From: Pleurotus djamor
Taxonomy: Eukaryota > Basidiomycota > Agaricomycetes > Agaricales > Pleurotaceae
NCBI GenBank assembly: GCA_029747585.1
Contig: JAPEVF010000173.1
Coordinates: 16,582 to 80,581 of the forward strand
Length of the DNA: 64,000 bases
Direction: 5' to 3'
Part shown: one piece after another, positions 56,263 to 64,000 of the stretch
Layout: each line of letters opens with the position of its first letter
Numbering within the stretch: the first letter of the stretch is position 1
The notes under the pieces: model-generated
Seen by the model: the letters and a program-made list of their open reading frames with translations, nothing else
What the model was told of the DNA's origin: nothing
Database searches by the model: none
Made by a program: the position numbers and the translations under genes

Positions 56263-57561
56263 ATGCATTCTATCACCTCCCTGTCATTACTCTTCCTCTC
56301 TGTATCGCTCCCTGCGCTAGCTCTTCCCACTCAACCTGAGGCGCGAGCGATATTCCCGTCCATAGGTCTCTTGGACGATGTTCTGCTCTTTGACGCACCC
56401 GCCTTTGTCGATCCTTCAAACTCGAACAACCTCATCGCTAGCGTACAAGCATTCGTTTCTCTCCGCCAAGTCAGCATCGCGCCCCTCCTTTCCGGCGTGC
56501 AATCCCTTCTCAAGGACAAGTTCCAACTTGACGTAGGCGACAAGCTCACACGGGTCGAAGAACGATTACGCTTGTTCGCTGCTATTGGTCAGTCAGGGAA
56601 GGATGTAAATATCAAGGTTGGAGGATGCTCTGGGGCTGCTGGTGGCCAGGGTGCTACTGTAGGCAAGACGAGTAAGCTGCCGGATTTGGGGATGGTTTTG
56701 GGAACTGCCCGATTGGGTAGTTGTGCACAACAGGGTGGAGCGTTCAATGGGGCTGTCGAAGTGTCCGGGTCAATCATCTCAAGCCCGCGATCGTTTCAGA
56801 ATACGATATTCCCTTCCGCGCCAGATGGGTTTGGTGTCATCTCTGGTATGGTTGTTTCATTGCCATGATGAATGCCCGAGACTAAGATTGATCCAATACG
56901 TGATAGACATTGATGATACGATCAAAATCTCGAACACCCTTGATAAACTTGAAGTAGTCAAGTCTACGCTTCTCGATGATCCCAAACCAGTTGTCGGCAT
57001 GCCAGAACTCTACGCCTCATTGTCGAGATCACTTACCACGTCGTCGCCTCCTCAATTCATCTACGTCTCCGGTTCACCATTCCAACTCTACCCCTTCCTC
57101 AGATCATTCGTTTCGACAACGTATTCTGCTTCTCGTGGCCCACTTTTCCTTCAGAATTTGACGCTGATCGACATACCTGGCCTTCTTGACTTTGCACAGA
57201 GTGATGGTATCCTGGAGTACAAGACGGAGATGGTGCAGAGGGTGCAGAGTTTCTACCCAGGGAAGAAGTGGTTGACCATTGGTGACTCGACGCAGAAGGA
57301 TCCCGAGACCTATGCCAATGCGTGAGTCGTCATTCTAAATATTTATGGTAGAAGCTAACCGCGATGTCTTGTTGCAGGTTCAGAACCTTTGGGCCCGACT
57401 TCATCGCTTGCATCTGGATACGACGCGTTGAGGGTGCTGACAATTCCGCGGAACGTTTTGCCACGGCGTTCCAAGGCATACCTGACAATAAAGTCAGAGT
57501 GTTCGGTGATGCTGATATCCCTGGTATGGCGAATATCGATGTAAAGGGAGGACAATGCTAG
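56263..57561 (+). CDS. Secreted App1-type (DUF2183) phosphatase-like protein
   Basis: Three exons (56263-56845, 56907-57321, 57378-57561) encode 393 residues. A signal peptide (MHSITSLSLLFLSVSLPALA) opens the protein. After an N-terminal part with a glycine-rich loop (GCSGAAGGQGATVG), the catalytic motif VISDIDDTIKIS spans intron 1; its DxDxT is the signature of the App1/DUF2183 family, a haloacid-dehalogenase-type group. Later blocks are FIYVSGSPFQLYPFL, LTLIDIPGLLDFAQSDG, QRVQSFYPGKKWLTIGDSTQ and RRVEGADN. Yeast App1 is a Mg-dependent phosphatidate phosphatase at endocytic sites. The secreted form here keeps the key aspartates, so activity on an external phosphate ester or lipid is an inference. 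Exon 1 alone runs on in frame past the donor, which would hide the join. Confidence 0.87.
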
Positions 57562-57854
57562 GTGGTATGTAGTTACACGCTTTCGATATACCTATAACTC
57601 TTATTCGTTCATTCTGCATCATATTTCGTTGCGAGTCCCCACAGTCCAATCTTAGAATAGCCGTTTAACGGTTGAGGCAGGAGAGGCGACGCCCACATTT
57701 TCTTCTCAAACGTGAGGCTAGGAGTCGGGCGCGGTGAATTCACAGTCAAGGGTAATTTTAGTAGTATGGACCAATTCTTTATTCCCCTACCAATTGAAAC
57801 CAGATCAATGAATGAAACGACTCAGAGATCACGACGAGACGCACCGAGCCTGTT

Positions 57855-58842
57855 TCATTGGCATTGATTGTGCAAACTAATGGCCGATTGGATATTGAGC
57901 GACTGATCAGTGAACCAAGAAGAGATTTCTGCAAGGAAATATTCACCCAAATCGTAGCTTTTGAGGGAGTCAAATTGGAAGACGGACACAGAACCAAAAG
58001 GGAAGGATTTGCTCTTGTAAATATCGTCCTGTATGTCGAAAGTTACAGTTACATTACGAATCTCGTAACATGCGAAGAAGGCGCGGAAGGGTACATACGT
58101 AGTACTCCGATAGAATGGAGCTCCAGCGGACCGAATGAGGCCCGTCAATGTCCCCAGTTTGCTCCCCTTCGAGGAAACTGATGTCATCCGAATATTCCGC
58201 CGGAAATGTGTACGTTTGTGCCCCGTGATTGCTGAACATTTGTAGATCTTTAGAAAATGCTATAGTGTCTGGTAACACGAACGGAAGCATATCGTCAGGC
58301 TGGGTAAATAACTGGGAGAATATGAGGGCCTTACACTTCCAAGTACCTCCTTCGTTACTACCACTGTTGGAGGGTGGCAACTGCAATAAGGCAGCGCCCT
58401 CACCGCCAACGACTTCAACGCTGAATCTGAATTGCAAAGGAGTATAAGGCCAACCGACAGAGGCCTCGAGGTTGGGCGCAGTCTGTGCGGAGCCGGTGTG
58501 AACTAGCACAACGTAGATCGATCCTCCATCTGCAGCGAAGCTCGCAGTAGGGACAGCGTCAATCACATATATGTACGCGTCGATGCGCCAGGTGAAGGAA
58601 GCCAGGGATAGTCGCTGATATCCAATGTATTCTTGTTCAAAGACAGTAAGACGTTGGCTAATGGAGAAGGTGGATCTTTGGTTTCAATGGGAAATTAACT
58701 CGTGGACCGCTCACTGTCGCCAGAAGCTCGTTCCAGGAGGAGGTGTGAGCTTGTCAACGTGCTTTTGTGGTACTCCTGTATGGTCATCGCTAAAGGATTC
58801 GGTAGTGTTGACAACCTCGGACATGGGAACAAGAGACACCAT
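57855..58842 (-). CDS. Hypothetical protein of unknown family
   Basis: Three exons (58715-58842, 58099-58675, 57855-58028) close in frame to 292 residues. The start MVSLVPMSEVVNTTESFSDD lies 36 bases from a TATA box. Later text: VFEQEYIGYQRLSLASFTWR, GGSIYVVLVHTGSAQTAPN, FRFSVEVVGGEGAALLQLPP, MLPFVLPDTIAFSKDLQMF and, in the last exon, KSYDLGEYFLAEISSWFTDQ. There are no Cys-rich motifs, membrane helices or signal peptide; predicted strands alternate, suggesting a beta-rich soluble protein. I do not recognise the family. It is convergent with the App1-like gene to its left. Confidence 0.62.
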
Positions 58843-58877
58843 TCGATGTGTGCTCTCCACAGCAAGTGGTGGGAAGG

Positions 58878-58885
58878 TTTATATA
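58878..58885 (-). promoter_or_regulatory. TATA box for the hypothetical gene 57855-58842
   Basis: The minus strand reads CCTATATAAACCTTCC. TATATAAA sits 36 bases upstream of the ATG at 58842, which would give a very short 5' leader; it supports the chosen start. Confidence 0.5.
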
Positions 58886-59434
58886 GGGATTTGAAGACCA
58901 TACGATAATAGCCAATTGGTGTTGGAACCGAGGAGTGGCCCAAGGCACTTGAGTCAGAAGAATTGATGAGATAGTTAGTCTGCAGTAAGAAGCGTCGTTT
59001 ACTGTAAGGCGCGGCTGACTTGTGACCAAGCACGAAGCCCATTGGGTCGAGCATAGCAAATGAAAGGCAGGTGATGTGTCTAGAAGGCGAACAGAAGGCG
59101 ATGAGTTGAAACAATCAGCTCAGTAGTGACCACCCTCACAGTTGGACAGGCTTCTTTCTCCCCAGGGCACACTAGTTGGGTTTCGGGGTTGGCGATGAGG
59201 CGCTTGATTTTGGTTGGAAGTTTCAGCGTTCAACGTTCAACCATCAACCTGGAAGCAACTTTGATTCAATACAAGCGATGACATGTAACGCAAATGGGGA
59301 GTGGAGGAGCTTGCTTTCTACCGGTAAGTAAGGAAAAAGGTAACGCCGGAGACGAGAGAAAAGGACGTATGTAATAAAGATAATAAAAAACAACAAAACA
59401 AGTCCATAACAAAACGGAGAAGGGACGAGAGATC
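58886..59434. other. Intergenic
   Basis: Upstream region of the hypothetical gene and 3' region of the Kre9-like gene, both on the minus strand. No other supported feature. Confidence 0.4.
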
Positions 59435-60565
59435 CTATACAAGGACGAACAGAAGAGCCAATGTCGCCAGTGCGATGAAAGAGGACGATCCTCTGGGGCC
59501 AACTGAGTAAGCCCCGTTAGATGTATTTGATGACTCGGGCGATCCTGTTTGGTCGGCAGCGGTGGAGGAAACGGTTGAGGTTACAAATCTGGAGCTTTCT
59601 GGGACCAAGTTCACAGATGTGAACGTGGGAGGGATGCTCATAGTGGTGGGCTCTGGCGAGGTAACGCTGCTAACGAGGGTGGTGGAGGTCGAAGGTGACT
59701 GAGAAGGGGGAATTGATACAGGTGAGGTGACTGAAGACGAAGGTATCGCAATGGTAGATGAGATTGATGAGATTGAAGCGGAAGGGGTGACGCTTGACGA
59801 GGACTGTACGCTTGGAAATGCGGAAGATATGGGAGTGGCCGATGACTCGGCTATTGAGGTGGAAAGAGTGGAGGCGGCGGTGGAAGAGCCCGGAATGGCT
59901 GGCGTTGTCAGGGAGAAAGCTGAAGAAGGCAATGGCGCTTCGAATGAGCCTTGCATGTCGGTCAAGCTATTATATCGTGTCAACAAAGCTCGCGTTCTTG
60001 TTGTGAAAGCCGCCATACCTGAAGAACGGCGACCACGCAGTGGCAGAAGTTCCATTGACTTTCAGAGATTCGGAGACAAGGGCGATATAGCTGTTTCCGT
60101 TTTCGTTGAGTAGGATGCAACGATCGGGGCACGAAGCACTTACTATTTATCAGAGTTGGGACCAGCCTGCGGGTTTACTTGAAAAGTGAATGAACGCCTC
60201 CCAGAGACATCCACTGTTCCCAGAGGTTGAACGAGTTGCTGTCGGTCGGTCAGCCAACCAGAAAACGAGAATGCGGGGAAGAAATGGCTCACCTGGCTTC
60301 CGAAGTAGAGACCGACGGTACATGACCCTATTGCAGAAAGCAAAGGGCTTGTTCCGTCATCCAGCCATTGCAGCTGACAATCCTGGCCTCCACGACATGT
60401 CGATCCAGCCGAAGGTCGAACAACCTAGGCCAACCAAGACCCGTCAGTTTTCACGACAAAAGCCCGACTTTAAGCACAGCTTACATAGATGCCAGCATTT
60501 GCAACAGTAGCCAAGATCAAAACAAGCAGCCAAGTCAAAGAAAACTGTGCGATGAAGGAGAACAT
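59435..60565 (-). CDS. Kre9/Knh1-like Ser/Thr-rich GPI-anchored protein (second copy in window)
   Basis: Five minus-strand exons (60485-60565, 60293-60424, 60144-60238, 60019-60090, 59435-59966) give 303 residues. Signal peptide MFSFIAQFSLTWLLVLILAT; then the beta-sandwich domain with IYVVRPSAGSTCRGGQDCQL, QWLDDGTSPLLSAIGSCTVG and YYIALVSESLKVNG. A long Ser/Thr/Pro stalk of about 160 residues follows and the protein ends with SSSFIALATLALLFVLV, a GPI-attachment signal. Unlike the copy at 20095 it has a disulphide-ready Cys pair (STCRGGQDC) and a stalk about four times longer. The role is a cell-wall or surface protein; participation in beta-glucan organisation is inferred from yeast relatives only. 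Confidence 0.85.
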
Positions 60566-60930
60566 GGTTTATGGATTGGTTTGAAGACGAAAAGAGTGTG
60601 GGGGGGTTGGATTTATGGCCTAAAGGCAGAAACGGCGGGATGAGGCGAGGAGGAAGTTGCCTGCTTCAGGCGTGGCGGCTGCGGCCAATGTGTAAATGAG
60701 CGTCGTGAGGGAGCGTGAGGTCGTAACTCGTGAACTTGTCGTTGCGAGGCAAAGAAATGAACTCACTTTCCAAACTAAGAAATACCTCCACGGATTTGAT
60801 CTCCGCGGCGTCGCCGCATACCTGATGCATCAATCTCCGCCCAGCAACCAAGCCTCACTTGATTGTGATTCATTCTCTCATCTTGCCCACAACGACGCAT
60901 CCACATGTAATCAACTTCTCCCAAGTCACC

Positions 60931-62802
60931 ATGCAGCCTGCGGAAAAGATGGACCGCTCGCATGATGTCGACGAAACTGTGGATGCGGCCCCTGGAATGC
61001 GGTGGTCGTCGACGAGAACTCACTTGCGCCATCAGAACCTCATATCCAACCTCGCCTTTGCATGGATGCACGAATATCATCAATCAAAGTCACATAGCTG
61101 CCACATTTCTATCTATGATACCGATGATGGCTCCGCGAGCCTCACATTCCCTGTCTGTAGCCTCGAACTTGGCCCGTTGATGCAGTCCTCCGTATCTCTC
61201 CCAGCTTTTACACCGAACGACATCAGTATCCTATCGGGTTCAAATGAAGAGGGCTTACTGAGGTGTCTGGGTGCTCCCCGGAGTCAATCGGTCAAAAATA
61301 TCTACGACGAATCCCGGAAACGCTTGAGGGCTTTACAGTGCTTTCTTCGCGGCGAATCACTCCTACGCCCGGCCTACGGAGAGCGATTAGGAATTCTACA
61401 CCATCGTATTGAAAACGGTCAAAGACAATGTCTCAGTCTCTCCCATATCCTGGGAACTGCCAAATCTGATCGAGGCGTCGCACCCTTCCGACCTGCACCA
61501 TTTCCTTTTTCATCAGAATCTCCAGCTAGACCATCACACAACCGCCCCTTGTATCATATGGAACACAGCCGAATAAATCCAACCTTCTCCCTCGACCATT
61601 CATCAGATCACGGATCCCGTAGAGTTAATGCTCAGACGAGTACCCCTCCTCTCGTTGAAGAAGACGGAAATCGCCATGGGACGTTCCCCAGCGGGATATT
61701 TACACGCGATGTGGTCCTCTCTCAAGTTCAACCGCCGTCAACATCCGTCTTTGAGGACTTGAGCTTCCATATCTGTGGTCTTTCTTACTCCGACGTGAGC
61801 GACCCTCCTCCACGCATCTCCCCATCCACAACTCGAAGCGATTCTATAGCAGGAGGCGATTGTGACACCGCAGAACATGGCGAATCTCCCACCGTTGATA
61901 CTTCTCTCTGTGACTTACCCTCAATTCCGGACGAACTCGCCTCGTTGCTTGAAGGTGTCTTCATAGGGATGCACTCTTCTGTCAGCATGGAAGCGCCGTT
62001 TCCCTCACGTGTTGTTTCAGTGACTTTTGGTGTGCCTCGCGGCTGTGGTTCTGCGCTGCTAGTGAATTCTATGGATGAAGATGAAGATATGTTGTATGAC
62101 TCCCCGCCGCAGCCTCTTCCCTNCGACGTGTTCCTTGATTCTTTCTCCACCTGCTCCTCGTGCCGGATTTGACCCTTGTATCATGATTTCACTGTGAATC
62201 TGGATGACTGCGATGATAGCGAAGGCTCGCCTCCCCAACCACTCCCATCTACATGCTCCTTGATTGACCTCTCGGCACCTTCCTATGTCACATCCATGCC
62301 TCATGTTCGCAGTGAGCCAGGTCGTTTTCCTAGTCATGGTATCTTCTTGGAACAGTCAAAAGCTGGACATTCCCTCCACAACATCCACACATCCCGTCAT
62401 ATCCAACGCGAACTCAAGGACGACTACCTTCAACGGGACTTCGAGTCTAATCTTCACCTCATCCATCCTCTATTATTTAACCCTGCTCTCGAACTTGATT
62501 CACTTGATCGTCACGCTATGGTGCAGGTAGAGGACCTTAGAACGATGGAGGATTCGCGGCAACATACGATTTCACCCAGGTCGTTTGAAGAAAATATCAC
62601 CCTCGCCCTCTTGGATGCCATGCACAGTCGCGGTACTACCACTGATAGCACCCTCACTCGCCGCGTCGCTTCTCCGGTGCCGAAAGCGCATAGCAAAGCG
62701 AAAGCGACATCTAAATTTGGACGGAAAGCGAAGACGCTGGCTACCAGCGCGAAAACTTTGACGAAAAGGGCGTTTAGAGGAGTTTTCAGGTTCGTTGCCT
62801 GA
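60931..62802 (+). CDS. Large hypothetical Ser-rich protein with basic C-terminus
   Basis: The frame is open from ATG 60931 (GTCACCATGC context) to an in-frame TGA at 62170-62172 and then on to TAA at 62802... in the same frame. A 60-base intron 62160-62219 (GTGCCG donor, GATGATAG acceptor) removes the TGA and keeps phase, giving 603 residues. The N-terminal half has helical parts (NLISNLAFAWMHEYHQ; IYDESRKRLRALQCFLRGES) and the middle is low complexity (Ser, Pro). SPPQPLP occurs on both sides of the intron. The C-terminus is strongly basic (KAHSKAKATSKFGRKAKT then AKTLTKRAFRGVF). There is no recognised domain. The protein may bind nucleic acid or membranes through the basic tail; this is a guess. 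The final stop codon is the TGA right after FRFVA at 62800-62802. Confidence 0.6.
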
Positions 62803-63339
62803 GTATTAAGACTTCAGCATTGCCTCGTGTGATGAGCGACGCACGGAGTGGATTAATTTATACTGTATCTTTACATTCTTAACTCTTTGCGTTCCTTCCA
62901 GACGCTGCCCGCTTCCGGATTTTGCTCTGTCGCTGACTTGGGGACTTGTTCCTTGATGCTATATCGTGTCTGACTTGCATGTTCTCACCACCAAAGAATG
63001 ATGCTTCGATTTCCTATCACTGGGTTATAGCGAGAAGCCGCCTCAGAAGCGGATGCCAACATGACGGAATTGAAACAACAATTGTAAGTAATTGAATTCC
63101 TACAATCCGAGAACGAGGAATTCTTATCACGCCCACTGCAGGAAGCAGTCTCCAGGAAATTGGTCAAACATAGTAGTAAGGGAGAGTGACCCATCTAATA
63201 TCCGCTTCCTCGATACCGCCAAATTCCATGAATCGGACTCTTCTTTCTTCTTTACCACGACCAGCAAATTTAGCGCCCGTTACGGTTCAGATTGAAGGAA
63301 GGTTTTGGATACTCAGAAAGCGACGAGGGACAGACTGGG
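62803..63339. other. Intergenic with a coiled-coil-like scrap
   Basis: At 63061 a short frame ATGACGGAATTGAAACAACA precedes a GTAAGT donor (63086). After a CACTGCAG acceptor (about 63142) the text EAVSRKLVKHSSKGE follows before a stop. This may be a tiny spliced gene or the remains of a larger one; too short to decide. Confidence 0.3.
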
Positions 63340-63663
63340 ATGTCTGTCAGAGGTCCTCTACGAGGTCTATTCAAACGTCTTCCGAGCAATGCAGTGAGCA
63401 ACGACGAATCCGCTCCGGAAAACGGCGAAACGAACACAATCACGAACACTACCCCTACCACCGGCGAGACTCCGAACACACCCACGAACCTAATTCCCAA
63501 CTCTAATTCCATTCCTAATTCCAATGTTAATATTGATACTGATGTATATATTTCTACAGCCTATAATACCGAGACTGAAACGGAATCTATTATAACACCA
63601 ACTATTAAGGCACGGAGCGACACGAGAAAGGCTAGCGNCATCAGGAAAACCTGTTTTGAGTAG
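63340..63663 (+). CDS. Low-complexity Asn/Thr-rich hypothetical protein
   Basis: From ATG 63340 to TAG at 63661-63663, 107 codons (MSVRGPLRGLFKRLPSNAV, then repeated TNTTPTTGETPNTPTN-type text and NSNSIPNSNV). The frame is also open upstream to 63292 without an ATG, so the segment may be an exon. One N lies at 63638. The composition is unlike neighbouring genes; it could be a surface protein fragment or simple-sequence DNA that happens to be open. Confidence 0.3.
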   Translation: MSVRGPLRGLFKRLPSNAVSNDESAPENGETNTITNTTPTTGETPNTPTNLIPNSNSIPNSNVNIDTDVYISTAYNTETETESIITPTIKARSDTRKASXIRKTCFE

Positions 63664-63769
63664 GAGCATAAAAAATCTACAACGTAAAAAGTGTTGGTCA
63701 TTCAAAGTACTGAAAGTTGGAAAGTGTTCTTTCAATGCTTTTGTAGATGACTTTAATTTTACAGCCAGC

Positions 63770-64000
63770 TTTATGATGCTTTTATAGCTTCCACAAAAGT
63801 TTGATCAGGTGTGTTCTTGCTTTCACAGCTTTCGGTGGCTTTTTCAGATCCTGTGAAAAGTCGCAGCTGCTCCCACAGCTTTTCATGGCTTTTGCAGGGT
63901 CTGTGGGAAATTGCTGACTGCTGTGACAGCTTTTTGTGACTTTCACACGGTTTCGCAAAATCGGCAACCAATTTCACAGCTTCTGATAGATTTTGCTGAT
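63770..64000 (+). repeat. Degenerate tandem repeat, about 50-bp unit, running off the window
   Basis: The block (C/G)ACAGCTTT followed by TGGCTTTT-like sequence and CTGTGAAA recurs with starts at about 63824, 63874, 63925 and 63975, a spacing of 50, 51 and 50 bases. A weaker earlier unit begins at about 63765 (ACAGCCAGCTTTATGATGCT). Units are diverged, sharing mainly the CACAGCTT core and the TCTGTGAAA-like end. The array continues beyond the right edge. On the minus strand the repeats are open and read ESHKKLSQQS / KSHEKLWEQL-type text, which is probably a by-product. Confidence 0.75.

Noticed and set aside
62170..62175. Programmed readthrough of TGA CCC
   Set aside because: The following bases are not the known CTA-type leaky context, and a 60-base intron explains the open frame more simply; kept only as an alternative.
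63782..63977. Minus-strand protein from the tandem repeat
   Set aside because: The 50-51-50 spacing does not keep one frame per unit, and no start context or neighbours support a gene.
1..64000. CRISPR array, bacterial operon or prophage
   Set aside because: Spliced genes, ribosomal protein eS30, ORC3 and spliceosome factors show eukaryotic nuclear DNA throughout.

Overview
The window looks like nuclear DNA of a mushroom-forming basidiomycete (Agaricomycetes). Genes are dense and most are split by short GT-AG introns of about 45-75 bases. The protein families are typically fungal: WSC domains, Zn2Cys6 and bHLH regulators, Kre9/Knh1-like wall proteins and a yapsin-like aspartic protease. A very large PLP decarboxylase with a C-terminal appendage matches the non-canonical aromatic amino acid decarboxylases described from basidiomycetes. 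About 50 ambiguous bases (N), mostly between 12.5 and 20 kb, show weaker assembly there.

Left part (0-10 kb, all plus strand): the 3' end of the folate gene FOL1, ribosomal protein eS30, a two-WSC secreted protein, a tandem family of three hemerythrin-like (HHE) genes whose first copy is decayed, and the mitochondrial Obg GTPase MTG2. From 10 to 14 kb there is only weak or fragmentary coding signal. From 14 to 23.4 kb lie a large Zn2Cys6 regulator, a small GPI-anchored Kre9/Knh1-like protein and a MoaB/MoeA-fold (molybdopterin-binding) protein.

Middle (25-50 kb): a ten-exon decarboxylase of 1020 residues is followed by decayed copies of its appendage region. Then, on the minus strand, come a small beta-rich protein, a GPI-type aspartic protease, a bHLH factor, a cytochrome P450, an allantoate-permease-type MFS transporter, the replication protein ORC3 and two tandem cupin genes. 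Decarboxylase, P450, transporter and cupins could serve one amine-derived pathway, but housekeeping ORC3 and unrelated genes lie among them, so this is only a hypothesis.

Right part (50-64 kb): hypothetical genes, the spliceosome factor SYF2, a secreted App1-type (DUF2183) phosphatase-like protein, a second Kre9/Knh1-like GPI protein, a long serine-rich protein of unknown role, and a roughly 50-bp degenerate tandem repeat that runs off the right edge. Exon boundaries were derived by hand from splice consensus, reading-frame continuity and family knowledge. Where a junction could not be closed this is stated. No tRNA, rRNA, CRISPR array or intact transposon was recognised.
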